From DASQZK01 sp963732905 (GTDB lineage Bacteria > Bacteroidota > Bacteroidia > Bacteroidales > GCA-2748055), in assembly GCA_963732905.1 (NCBI GenBank), contig CAVTBM010000012.1, forward strand, positions 248,001 to 312,000: a stretch of 64,000 nucleotides of DNA, in the 5' to 3' direction. Position numbers and translations under genes: made by a program. Below are positions 8,648 to 16,896 of the stretch, in pieces; within the stretch, counting starts at the first letter, position 1, and every line of letters begins with the position of its first letter. Under the pieces are notes generated by a model, which ran no database searches, had not been told where the DNA came from, and saw only the letters and a program-made list of their open reading frames with translations.

Positions 8648-9244
8648 TCAGGTTACCAGGTAGAAGAGTGGGAAAAGGAAGATCCATATCAAATCGACGA
8701 GGTGCCAGTAAAGTCCGCCGTTTTCAAGGAGCACATAACTGTCCGGATTAATTCTGCCTTTACGGATATAAACCATTACAAAGCCGATGAAGGTGAGGCC
8801 GATGATGATGTGAAAGGCATGCAGTCCCGTCATAAAAAAATAGAGTCCAAAAAACAGGATATCGCCCTGGCCCCAGCTGGCCATGATTTCTGATCCGGGG
8901 TAAATATGATGATGGATTTTAGTGCTCCATTCAAAATATTTATTTACCAGAAAGGCTATTCCGAGCAGAACAGTTATTGAAAGCAGAATCAGGGATAACC
9001 GGGTTGATTTTTTCTGCATTGCAGTAATCGACATAGCAATGGTCATACTGCTGGTCAGGAGAATGATGGTATTCAAGGTGCCGATAAATACGTTCAGTTC
9101 CTGTGCTGCCAGGTGAAAAGCTTCAGGATTTTTAAACCGGTATACGGAATAAACGACAAACAGGCCGCCGAAGAGCAGCATTTCAGTGAACAGGAACAGC
9201 CACATTCCGGTTTTTGAAGCAAGATCGTCTCTGTGTTCTTCCAT
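8648..9244 (-). CDS. ctaE: Cytochrome c oxidase subunit III
   Basis: The product is 198 residues with five helices. It begins with the TGMWLFLFTEMLLFGGLF segment typical of bacterial short subunit III and contains GLHAFHIIIGL and GLYWHLVDLIWIFLFPLFYL near the C-terminus. Subunit III stabilises the catalytic core and contributes to proton and oxygen delivery; it carries no metal. It lies 17 bases downstream of ctaD and 14 bases upstream of ctaF on the - strand, consistent with one transcript. Confidence 0.95.
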   Translation of the reverse strand: MEEHRDDLASKTGMWLFLFTEMLLFGGLFVVYSVYRFKNPEAFHLAAQELNVFIGTLNTIILLTSSMTIAMSITAMQKKSTRLSLILLSITVLLGIAFLVNKYFEWSTKIHHHIYPGSEIMASWGQGDILFFGLYFFMTGLHAFHIIIGLTFIGFVMVYIRKGRINPDSYVLLENGGLYWHLVDLIWIFLFPLFYLVT

Positions 9245-9261
9245 TGGACAGGTATGATATT

Positions 9262-10878
9262 TTAACTATAGTCGTAAGGTCCTTTGACGATGACTGGTGT
9301 CGTAACAAAGTTCTCAACGGGAGGAGGGGAGGGAATGGTCCACTCCAGGGTTTTGCCTCCCCAAGGATCCTGGGCAGCAACTGGTCCCGATTTTGCTCCC
9401 CGGAAGAGGTTGATAATAATGATGACCAGTCCGGTGATCATAACCCAGGAGCCCAGTGTTGAGATGATGTTCCCGGTATGAAACATCTCATCATAATCGT
9501 AGTATCGTCTAGGCATTCCTTTTATCCCGAGGTAAAACATGGGACCGTAAAGGAACAGGAAACCGATAAAGAAAATAAGCCAGCCTGTATTTGCCCATTT
9601 CTTGTCGTACATACGGCCAAACATTTTAGGGTACCAGTAGTGCATAGCACCCATAAATGCAAAGCCGGTGCCGCCAAAGACGATAAAGTGAAAATGTGCA
9701 ATCACGAAATGGGTAGCGTGAAGATGAACGTTGGTGGCCAGTGATCCCAGGACGAGACCCGACAAACCCCCGATCATAAAGACAAAGATGAATGATGCCG
9801 CCCAGTAGAACGGAGTGTCGAGCAGGATGGAGCCTTTGTGCATAGTTGCAATCCAGTTAAACACCTTTATGGCGCTTGGAATCGCCACGAGGAAAGTCAG
9901 GAATGAGAAAGTAAACAGGGCCACACCACTCATGCCCGAGGTAAACATATGGTGGCCCCACACGAAGTATCCGACAAAGGCGATAGCCAGGGTGGACCCC
10001 ACGATGAACTTATAACCGAAAATTGACTTCTGAGAAAAGGTAGGAATGATTTCAGAAATGGCGCCCATGGCAGGGAGGATCATAATATAAACGGCGGGAT
10101 GGCTGTATATCCAGAAGAGGTGTTGATACAAAATCGGATCGCCACCCAGTGTGGGATCGAAAAACCCGATATGTAATGTTCTTTCGGCAATAATCATCAG
10201 CATGGTTATTCCCACGATGGGTGTGGCGAGGATTTGTACCCAGGCTGTGCCGTAGAGTGTCCACGGAAACAGGGGCATTTTCAGCCAGGTCATACCCGGG
10301 GCTCTCATCCTGTGCATAGTTACCAGGAAGTTCAGGCCGGTAAGGATGGAGGAAAAGCCAATGACGAAGACTGCCATAACTGCAGGCAGCATGTCCGTCG
10401 AAGTCTTGAAGCTGTAAGGAGCGTAAAAGGTCCATCCGGTATCGGGGGGGCCTCCTCCGGCAAAGAGCGAATAAATGACCAGGCCGATCCCGGTAATATA
10501 TATGTACCAGGAAAAGAGGTTCAGCCTCGGGAAGGCCACGTCTTTCGCACCAATCAAAATGGGCAGGAAGAAATTTCCGAAGACGGCAGGCAGACCGGGA
10601 ATGACAATCACGAAAATCATGATCACCCCGTGAATGGTGAAGAAGGCATTATAGGTCTGGGGACCCACAATGGTCCTCCCGGGGGCGATAAGCTCGATTT
10701 TCATTAATACACCGATGGTCGCCGCTATCAGGAACATCGTCATAATGGTAAACAGATAAAGCAGGCCAATGCGCTTATGATCGGTTGCCAGTATCCACCT
10801 GAATATACCTTTACGTTTTCCCTGATACTCTAGGTAACTTGGTTCCCGGGTTGTTTGGGTAGAGCTCATTTCAGGCAT
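9262..10878 (-). CDS. ctaD: Cytochrome c oxidase subunit I, A2-type catalytic subunit
   Basis: This 538-residue, 12-helix protein is the catalytic subunit that reduces O2 at a haem-CuB centre. Visible ligands include His83 (TIHGVIMIF), the helix VI motif YSHPAVY at 258-264, a HHMFTSG pair near 312, and the HFHFIVFGG segment near 395. Ala replaces the Glu of the HPEVY motif and a Tyr-Ser pair precedes the His. This is the hallmark of A2-type oxidases such as Rhodothermus marinus caa3, where the proton path uses the Tyr-Ser pair. Translation may start at 10878 or at the Met at 10869; the latter removes an 8-base overlap with the SCO gene. Confidence 0.96.
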   Translation of the reverse strand: MPEMSSTQTTREPSYLEYQGKRKGIFRWILATDHKRIGLLYLFTIMTMFLIAATIGVLMKIELIAPGRTIVGPQTYNAFFTIHGVIMIFVIVIPGLPAVFGNFFLPILIGAKDVAFPRLNLFSWYIYITGIGLVIYSLFAGGGPPDTGWTFYAPYSFKTSTDMLPAVMAVFVIGFSSILTGLNFLVTMHRMRAPGMTWLKMPLFPWTLYGTAWVQILATPIVGITMLMIIAERTLHIGFFDPTLGGDPILYQHLFWIYSHPAVYIMILPAMGAISEIIPTFSQKSIFGYKFIVGSTLAIAFVGYFVWGHHMFTSGMSGVALFTFSFLTFLVAIPSAIKVFNWIATMHKGSILLDTPFYWAASFIFVFMIGGLSGLVLGSLATNVHLHATHFVIAHFHFIVFGGTGFAFMGAMHYWYPKMFGRMYDKKWANTGWLIFFIGFLFLYGPMFYLGIKGMPRRYYDYDEMFHTGNIISTLGSWVMITGLVIIIINLFRGAKSGPVAAQDPWGGKTLEWTIPSPPPVENFVTTPVIVKGPYDYS

Positions 10879-11653
10879 TTTTAGGTTTTCTCTTTACGAA
10901 AACTAGGATCAGGAATATGACCAGACCGAAAAAGGTGATCAGTATCCCGGAAACCTTCAGAATATTGAAAACATATTGATTTCCTTTCGCATCGTAGGAA
11001 TAACAGAAAGCCAGGAGCCGGTTGATCGAGGGTCCGATTTTGCCATTTGCCGCTTCAACCATAGAGATCTTGATATCAAAAGGCAGGAAATCAATCCCTC
11101 TGAGGTACCTCGTGATCTTACCGTCAGCGGCCAAAGCAACCAGACCGGTGGGATGTGTGTACTGGCCTGCGATTTTTTGATAATGAAACCCGACAGAGTT
11201 GGTAAGCTTTGAGATATTGGCACTGTCACCAACAAAAAATAGCCAGTCCTTGCCAAGTTCCGGTTTCTGCATATTTTTCAGATAGTTGCTTTTTTTCTCC
11301 AGGGCAAGGCTGATGTCTTCTGAAGGATCGAAGCTGACGGTGAGAACCTGGTAATCCTTACCAAAGTTAAGGTCTACCTGATCAATGAATTTTGAAATAC
11401 CCCACATCAGCGGGCTGCACGTCCCGGGGCAACGATAATACACCAGGGAGAGAATGGTTGGTTTGTTGATGAGGTCCTTCAGCTGAACAGTGTCACCCTG
11501 TTCGTTAATCAACCTGGTATCGAGAGCAACATATTGCCCCTGTCTTTCTTCAAAACCAATATTTACCTTTTGCGGGGAAACAGGTGTCTGTGGATAAATA
11601 GTTGAGAAGGAAATTGCTGAAAGAATAAACACAAAAAGCCAGTGTCGTTTCAT
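10871..11653 (-). CDS. SCO1/SenC family copper chaperone or thiol reductase
   Basis: The 260-residue protein has an N-terminal signal sequence (residues 1-22), a thioredoxin-like domain with the copper-binding CPGTC motif (Cys75, Cys79), the conserved His in THPTGLVAL, and a C-terminal membrane helix followed by KRKPKNA. SCO proteins mature the CuA centre of subunit II, which matches its position as the first gene of the oxidase operon. The start at 11653 is chosen over 11719 because it places the signal peptide at the very N-terminus. The C-terminal anchor is less common than an N-terminal one, but recurs in Bacteroidota. Confidence 0.92.
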   Translation of the reverse strand: MKRHWLFVFILSAISFSTIYPQTPVSPQKVNIGFEERQGQYVALDTRLINEQGDTVQLKDLINKPTILSLVYYRCPGTCSPLMWGISKFIDQVDLNFGKDYQVLTVSFDPSEDISLALEKKSNYLKNMQKPELGKDWLFFVGDSANISKLTNSVGFHYQKIAGQYTHPTGLVALAADGKITRYLRGIDFLPFDIKISMVEAANGKIGPSINRLLAFCYSYDAKGNQYVFNILKVSGILITFFGLVIFLILVFVKRKPKNA

Positions 11654-11993
11654 AGTGAATGGTTCCTTTTTCAGATTATAAATATATGATAATTTTAATA
11701 ATTGCATAATCAGAAACACTGATCATAAATCGGCATTATATTTTTTAAAATGAGTATAAATAACAGAAATGTTTTTATTAAAGGACTGTCGGTTATTAAA
11801 TTCGATTTTTCAGGAATCTTTGAGTTGAACCACCTTTGGTTGGAATTTGTTCATAGATTCACACTGGAAAAGGAAAGGCAGGCCCATTGCGGGCGCAGAC
11901 ATCGTTACAAACCCGTATCCAGGCTTCCGCTTACAGATGCTACAATATTCATAATCGTTTCTTATATTTGATCATTAAACTTGCATCAAATCA
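11654..11993. other. Divergent intergenic region between the SCO gene and the cyd operon
   Basis: About 340 bases separate the - strand oxidase operon from the + strand cyd operon. The region is AT-rich, carries a likely cyd promoter near 11963, and contains a 73-codon open frame (11750-11971) that I do not accept as a gene because it has no recognisable features and runs into the promoter. No promoter for the oxidase operon was recognised by eye. Confidence 0.5.
11963..11970 (+). promoter_or_regulatory. Probable -7 element of the cyd operon promoter
   Basis: TATATTTG matches the Bacteroidota -7 consensus TAnnTTTG. It lies 23 bases before the DUF4492 start codon, giving a short leader. A clear TTG at -33 was not found, so support is partial. 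Confidence 0.45.
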
Positions 11994-12209
11994 ATGAGGT
12001 CCAACCTATTTGTGCGAATATTCAGATTTTACCTCGATGGGTTCAGGAACATGTCAGCCTGGGGAAGGCAGGTTTGGATCGTCATTCTGATCAAACTGTT
12101 TATTATATACGCCGTATTGAAGTTGTTCTTTTTTCCCGATATCTTGCAGAAAAGATTTGACACCAATGAGCAGAGGAGTGAATATGTTCTTGAACAACTA
12201 ACGAAATAA
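11994..12209 (+). CDS. DUF4492 family small membrane protein
   Basis: This 71-residue protein has one central membrane helix (about residues 25-48) and charged ends, beginning RIFRFYLDGFRNM. It matches DUF4492, a family found directly upstream of cydA in Bacteroidota and Campylobacterota-type cyd operons. It ends 10 bases before cydA. Its role is unknown; by position it is a candidate accessory or assembly factor of cytochrome bd. The start codon is ATG with no strong ribosome binding site. Confidence 0.85.
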   Translation: MRSNLFVRIFRFYLDGFRNMSAWGRQVWIVILIKLFIIYAVLKLFFFPDILQKRFDTNEQRSEYVLEQLTK

Positions 12210-12219
12210 ACCTGCCAAT

Positions 12220-13788
12220 ATGATTGAAAACATTGATCTTTCATTAGTTGACTGGTCGAGGGGGCAGTTTGCACTGACAGCCATTTACCACTGGTTTTTT
12301 GTACCGCTTACACTTGGTTTGTCATTTATCATTGCCTTCATGGAGACCATGTATGTCAAAACAGGCGATCCGGCCTGGAAAAAAATCACACGGTTCTGGA
12401 TGACTCTTTTCGGCATTAACTTTGCCATTGGCGTCTCTACCGGGATCATTCTTGAGTTTGAGTTCGGTACTAACTGGTCTCAGTATTCGTGGTTCGTCGG
12501 GGATATTTTCGGTGCTCCTCTGGCTGTTGAAGGGATCATGGCATTCTTTCTGGAATCGACTTTTGTGGCGGTCATGTTCTTTGGCTGGAATAAGGTAAGC
12601 AAGCGCTTCCACCTGTTATCTACCTGGCTTGTGGCGGTAGGAGCAAACCTTTCCGCGCTCTGGATCCTGGTGGCGAACGCATGGATGCAGTCGCCCCTGG
12701 GAATGCAGTTTAATCCTGAAACGGTCCGGAATGAGATGGTCAATTTCTGGGAAGTTCTTTTCTCCTCAACGGCCGTGAACAAGTTTCTTCATACTACATC
12801 GTCAGGCTTTGTCCTGGCATCTGTCTTTGTTATCTCCATTTCTGCATGGTTTATACTGAAAAAAAGAGAGATTCTTTTTGCCAAACGTAGCATCCTCGTC
12901 GCAGCCGTTTTCGGAATCGTTTCTTCCGTTTATCTTGTCTTCACCGGCGACAGTTCCACGCGTGAGATTGTACATTCCCAACCCATGAAGTTCGCTTCCC
13001 TGGAAGGACTGTATCACGGGCAGGAAGGTGCGGGCCTGGTTGCAATCGGCGTGATGTCAACCACGAATACCGATCCGGAGAATGAGAACATCAAGGACTT
13101 TGCGATCAGGGTGGAATTTCCAAACCTCTTATCCTATATGGCTTACGGCAACTGGAATGCCTTTGTCCCCGGCGTAGTTGACCTGGTCAACGGTAATCCT
13201 GAGCAGGGCATCATGTCGGCAAGAGAAAAAATACGGCGGGGCCGGATGGTTATCGAAGATCTCAGGTCCATGAAAGAGGCTAAAAAGCTTAATGACATAA
13301 CGACCTATGAGACTTTGAAAGCCCGGTTCTATGATGCGGATTACAAGGACCAGTATTTCAAATATTTCGGGTACGGCTATCTAGACGATGAGATGAGCCT
13401 TATACCCGACGTTCCCCTGACATTCTATAGTTTTCATGTCATGGTGCTTCTTGGCTTTTATTTTGTACTTTTCTTCGTCCTGGCGCTCATCTTTCTCTAC
13501 AGGGACACTATCGACCGCAGAAGATGGTTCCTGAAACTTGCGCTTTTCACCCTGCCCTTGCCTTATCTTGCCAGCCAGGCTGGATGGATTGTCGCAGAGG
13601 TGGGTCGCCAGCCATGGGTAATACAGGACCTGATGCCTACTATGGCTGCCGTGTCCCATATCGATACCAGTGCGGTAATGGTTACCTTCTGGTTGTTTGC
13701 TGCCGTATTTACGGCACTGGCTATTGCGGAAGTCAGGATCATGACCCGCCAGATAAAAAATGGACCTAAAGAAGAAGGAGGACATTAA
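12220..13788 (+). CDS. cydA: Cytochrome bd quinol oxidase subunit I
   Basis: This 522-residue protein carries the bd oxidase landmarks: TAIYHWFFVPLTLG with haem ligand His24, and GRQPW at 462-466 in the conserved GWxxxExGRQPW stretch. A PLTFYSFHVMV segment lies near residue 400. CydA holds haems b558, b595 and d and oxidises quinol while reducing O2 to water, giving high-affinity respiration without pumping. It is the second gene of the operon and is followed after one base by cydB. The central periplasmic region between about 245 and 395 holds the quinol loop. Confidence 0.96.
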   Translation: MIENIDLSLVDWSRGQFALTAIYHWFFVPLTLGLSFIIAFMETMYVKTGDPAWKKITRFWMTLFGINFAIGVSTGIILEFEFGTNWSQYSWFVGDIFGAPLAVEGIMAFFLESTFVAVMFFGWNKVSKRFHLLSTWLVAVGANLSALWILVANAWMQSPLGMQFNPETVRNEMVNFWEVLFSSTAVNKFLHTTSSGFVLASVFVISISAWFILKKREILFAKRSILVAAVFGIVSSVYLVFTGDSSTREIVHSQPMKFASLEGLYHGQEGAGLVAIGVMSTTNTDPENENIKDFAIRVEFPNLLSYMAYGNWNAFVPGVVDLVNGNPEQGIMSAREKIRRGRMVIEDLRSMKEAKKLNDITTYETLKARFYDADYKDQYFKYFGYGYLDDEMSLIPDVPLTFYSFHVMVLLGFYFVLFFVLALIFLYRDTIDRRRWFLKLALFTLPLPYLASQAGWIVAEVGRQPWVIQDLMPTMAAVSHIDTSAVMVTFWLFAAVFTALAIAEVRIMTRQIKNGPKEEGGH

Positions 13789-13789
13789 A

Positions 13790-14920
13790 ATGCTTGAAAA
13801 TATCTCGTACTTCGCACTGCAACAGTATTGGTGGATCATCATCTCCCTTCTTGCCAGTCTCCTGGTCTTTCTGTTGTTTGTCCAGGGTGGGCAGACCCTG
13901 ATCTACGTCCTGGGTAAAAATGAAATTGAAAAACGGATGCTCATCAATGCTCTGGGTCGTAAATGGGAATTTACTTTTACCACACTTGTTACCTTTGGAG
14001 GCGCCTTTTTTGCCTCATTCCCCTTGTTTTATTCTACAAGTTTCGGCGGGGCTTACTGGGTCTGGATGGCTATCCTGTTTTGTTTTATCATCCAGGCCAT
14101 CGCTTATGAGTTCAGATCCAAGCCCGACAATTTCCTCGGGAAAAAGACCTATGATGTGTTTCTGATGATCAACGGATTTGCGGCAACTCTGCTCATCGGG
14201 ACCGCTGTCGGGACATTTTTTACCGGGGCACATTTTACCGTGGATGATATGAACCATTCAGCATGGACATCGGGATGGCATGGACTCGAGGCCGTGGCAA
14301 ATTTCAGAAATGTGTCACTGGGAATTGCTGTTTTCGCACTTTCCCGAATCCTGGCTCTTCATTATTTCAACAAAAATGTGAATAATGATGCTATCCAAAG
14401 CAGGTCCCGACTGCAGATCTGGATAAATACCGGCATTTTCCTGCTCGCATTTCTCTACTGGTTAATCAGTCTTCTCCTGGCTAAGGGTTTTGCTTATGAT
14501 CCTGATACATTCACTGTTTCCATGGTCCCTTTCAAGTATCTTCATAACCTGGTTGAGCTTCCCCTTGCCGGTGTTATATTGCTGACCGGTATTGTCCTTG
14601 TGCTTTATGGGATCATCCGTTCACTGGCCGGGAATTTTCAGAATGCCATAGCCTGGTCGGGCACGGGCACGGTCCTCACTGTATTTGCACTGTTCATCAT
14701 CGCCGGATTCAATAACACCTGTTTTTACCCTTCGGCGTCGGATCTTCAAAGTTCGCTGAATATTCAAAACAGTTCGTCGAGTCAGTATACCCTGACGGCG
14801 ATGAGCTATGTGTCCCTCATGGTACCATTTGTATTTGCCTATATCATGTATGCCTGGAAGTCGATTAACAAAAAAAGTATCGACCAGGCTGAAATCGAAG
14901 GTGATTCGCACGCCTATTAA
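13790..14920 (+). CDS. cydB: Cytochrome bd quinol oxidase subunit II
   Basis: The 376-residue membrane protein is the structural partner of CydA, with an N-terminal YWWIIISLLASLLVFLLFVQGGQTL helix typical of CydB in this phylum and about nine helices overall. The start at 13790 is fixed by a strong Shine-Dalgarno sequence (AAGGAGGA at 13775-13782), although the frame is open from 13760. Such strong sites are rare in this window. The cydA stop is one base upstream, so the two are translationally linked. Confidence 0.93.
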   Translation: MLENISYFALQQYWWIIISLLASLLVFLLFVQGGQTLIYVLGKNEIEKRMLINALGRKWEFTFTTLVTFGGAFFASFPLFYSTSFGGAYWVWMAILFCFIIQAIAYEFRSKPDNFLGKKTYDVFLMINGFAATLLIGTAVGTFFTGAHFTVDDMNHSAWTSGWHGLEAVANFRNVSLGIAVFALSRILALHYFNKNVNNDAIQSRSRLQIWINTGIFLLAFLYWLISLLLAKGFAYDPDTFTVSMVPFKYLHNLVELPLAGVILLTGIVLVLYGIIRSLAGNFQNAIAWSGTGTVLTVFALFIIAGFNNTCFYPSASDLQSSLNIQNSSSSQYTLTAMSYVSLMVPFVFAYIMYAWKSINKKSIDQAEIEGDSHAY

Positions 14921-14934
14921 AAAGGAGGATAACA

Positions 14935-15057
14935 ATGTATACACACTCGATACTTTTCTACTTGTCATGGCTGGTCCTCATCCTGGTTTCATACTGGTTG
15001 ATCCGGATGGCGGTGAAAAATTTCGAAGAAAGATGGAATGAGCCGGAAAAGGATTGA
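14935..15057 (+). CDS. CydX/CbdX-like small subunit of cytochrome bd (40 residues)
   Basis: This short gene encodes 40 residues, starts at ATG 14 bases after cydB, and is preceded by a strong AAGGAGG at 14922-14928 with 6 bases of spacing. The peptide has one membrane helix (about residues 6-26) followed by a charged tail, KNFEERWNEPEKD. This is the architecture of CydX/CbdX-type peptides (a single helix, about 30-50 residues, encoded after cydB) that stabilise the haems of cytochrome bd. The call rests on size, topology, position and ribosome binding site; I did not recognise strict sequence identity. Confidence 0.75.
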   Translation: MYTHSILFYLSWLVLILVSYWLIRMAVKNFEERWNEPEKD

Positions 15058-15063
15058 CGGTTC

Positions 15064-15078
15064 AGTTAACGGTTAACT
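15064..15078. repeat. Short perfect inverted repeat after the cyd operon
   Basis: AGTTAAC, one base, GTTAACT forms a perfect palindrome 6 bases after the cydX-like stop. It lacks a T-tract, so it is not a standard terminator; it might be an operator or a weak transcript end between the convergent cyd and pssA genes. Confidence 0.35.
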
Positions 15079-15132
15079 CAGCTCTTCCTGAAAGAGTTTC
15101 CCGGGATCCTGAAATGAAAGGCGGCAGGCTTT

Positions 15133-15849
15133 TTACGATCGGCCTGTCCTGGCCTCAGTCCTGAAGATGGCTTCGGCTACAGAAAGCAGGATATAAACCA
15201 GGACTGCCAGAGCCACGCCCTCCATCCTGAAAAAAAGGACGAGAACGATGGAAACCAGCAGGAAACCATATTTGAGGAGGTTGCTTTTTACGGAATAGTC
15301 TTTAAACTTGAAGGCGAACATTTTCAGCCTGGAGACCAGGAGAAGCGAAAGTACTACCGTTAAGATCAGGAGGGTAACCTGGGTAAGAGGAATGAATATC
15401 AGTTTGCCGTGAGAAAAAACCAGTCCTGTCGCAGCAAAAAATAAGGCATTCGCCGGCGTTGGCAGTCCACGGAAGACAAATTTTTGTTCTTCATCATTGT
15501 CGAAGATGGCCAGGCGGAGTCCCGACAACACAGGAATCATTAAACCGGTGAGGGCAAAGATATTCCCGGCGGTGGTAACCGGGACATTCAGTTCATTTTG
15601 CATAGTGTACACGAGGAGGCCCGGCAATAATCCAAAGCTGACCATGTCTGCCAGGCTGTCCAGTGATTTGCCGATGGCCGAATGAACACCCAGCAAACGC
15701 GCCAGGAATCCGTCGAAGAAATCGAAGACTGCCGCCAGGAAAATCATGGCTGACGCAGCGGCAAGATTACCGGAGAAAAGAAAGATCACACCAACAGAAC
15801 CTGCCGTGAGATTCATAAGGGTGACGGTATTTGGTATGTATTTCCTCAT
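15133..15849 (-). CDS. pssA: CDP-diacylglycerol-serine O-phosphatidyltransferase
   Basis: This 238-residue membrane enzyme makes phosphatidylserine from CDP-diacylglycerol and serine, the first step to phosphatidylethanolamine. The CDP-alcohol phosphatidyltransferase motif DG(x2)AR(x8)G(x3)D(x3)D is complete, with Asp46, Gly47, Ala50, Arg51, Gly60, Asp64 and Asp68. About seven helices follow the family pattern, starting RKYIPNTVTLMNL. The start at 15849 is preferred over 15903 because the extra N-terminal residues are unlike the family. No decarboxylase gene (psd) is adjacent. The gene is convergent with the cyd operon. Confidence 0.92.
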   Translation of the reverse strand: MRKYIPNTVTLMNLTAGSVGVIFLFSGNLAAASAMIFLAAVFDFFDGFLARLLGVHSAIGKSLDSLADMVSFGLLPGLLVYTMQNELNVPVTTAGNIFALTGLMIPVLSGLRLAIFDNDEEQKFVFRGLPTPANALFFAATGLVFSHGKLIFIPLTQVTLLILTVVLSLLLVSRLKMFAFKFKDYSVKSNLLKYGFLLVSIVLVLFFRMEGVALAVLVYILLSVAEAIFRTEARTGRS

Positions 15850-15965
15850 TCTTGTGTAATTTCGCGAACAAATTTGATCATTATTTGATTTACAAAAAAG
15901 CATTATTCAATATTTTGCATGGAAAAGCGGGTCCTTTTGGTTCAGAAATCATCCGTTCAAAGATA

Positions 15966-15985
15966 AATCCGGACCTTTCCGGATT
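15966..15985. promoter_or_regulatory. Perfect 8-base stem-loop in the cysE leader region
   Basis: AATCCGGA, loop CCTT, TCCGGATT forms a perfect hairpin 65 bases before the cysE start. No T-tract follows, so a terminator is unlikely. A role as an operator or leader structure is possible but unproven. Confidence 0.4.
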
Positions 15986-16050
15986 AAAGGGACTTAAGTA
16001 CATCAATGGTAATATACATAATGTAATTTGAGAATTAATCTGAAATAGCC

Positions 16051-16884
16051 ATGAAAGAATCATTTGCCGAATATCTCCATAACATCAATAAGAGTTACTG
16101 CTCCGATGTTCCTTCCATGATTGATTCACATAAATTTGTGGAAGATCTCATCCTTCTTCTTTTTCCAATCAAGGAAAACAAGAATATCAGCCAGCGTGAG
16201 ATTGCAATCAAACTTGAAAGGATGAAGCTCCGTTTGAAAGAGCTATTGATCCCTCTCGAAAAGGATCTTAAAAAGAAGCCTGAATCTTTGGTCAACGATT
16301 TCTTTCTCCAGCTTCCGGCAACCTATAAAATGCTGCTCGATGATGCCGAAGCATTTTTGAAATCCGATCCTGCTGCCAGCTGTGTGGAAGAGATCATACT
16401 GTGTTATCCGGGGTTTTATGCGCTCACGGTCTATCGTATTTCTCATATATTGTATCTTTTAAAAATCCCGGTACTCCCGAGGGTGATCAGTGAATATGCA
16501 CATGGTAAAACGGGGATTGATATCCATCCGGGAGCGACCATCGGGGAGAAATTTTTTATCGATCACGGAACAGGGATCGTCATCGGGGAAACAGCCAATG
16601 TGGGTACCTGCGTAAAAATATACCAGGGTGTTACCCTGGGGGCTCTCTTTGTTGAGAAGAAAATGCAAAATAAAAAGCGTCATCCGACGATAGAGGATAA
16701 TGTGATCATTTATGCCGGGAGTACCATTCTTGGCGGGGATACGGTTGTAGGGCATGATACTGTTGTGGGAGGTAACGCATGGCTCACCGAAAGTGTAGTT
16801 CCTTTCTCTGTGGTTTACAGACAGCATAAAACTGTTGTGAGGAACAACAAAAATTATAAAGAACCGATCAATTTTGTTATTTGA
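16051..16884 (+). CDS. cysE: Serine O-acetyltransferase
   Basis: The 277-residue protein has a helical N-terminal domain (about 1-140) and a left-handed beta-helix made of hexapeptide repeats (about 145-255), with HGKTGIDIHPGATIG and IDHGTGIVIGETA as in serine acetyltransferases. It transfers acetyl from acetyl-CoA to serine, giving O-acetylserine for cysteine synthesis. The gene is followed after 12 bases by the cysteine synthase gene, so the two pathway enzymes are coexpressed. The C-terminus (ending INFVI) ends in Ile, as is usual for CysE proteins that bind cysteine synthase. Confidence 0.93.
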   Translation: MKESFAEYLHNINKSYCSDVPSMIDSHKFVEDLILLLFPIKENKNISQREIAIKLERMKLRLKELLIPLEKDLKKKPESLVNDFFLQLPATYKMLLDDAEAFLKSDPAASCVEEIILCYPGFYALTVYRISHILYLLKIPVLPRVISEYAHGKTGIDIHPGATIGEKFFIDHGTGIVIGETANVGTCVKIYQGVTLGALFVEKKMQNKKRHPTIEDNVIIYAGSTILGGDTVVGHDTVVGGNAWLTESVVPFSVVYRQHKTVVRNNKNYKEPINFVI

Positions 16885-16896
16885 AAAAAGCCATAT

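Noticed and set aside
11750..11971. 73-codon open frame upstream of the cyd operon
   Set aside because: No recognisable domain, signal or helix pattern, no ribosome binding site, and its end covers the likely cyd promoter.
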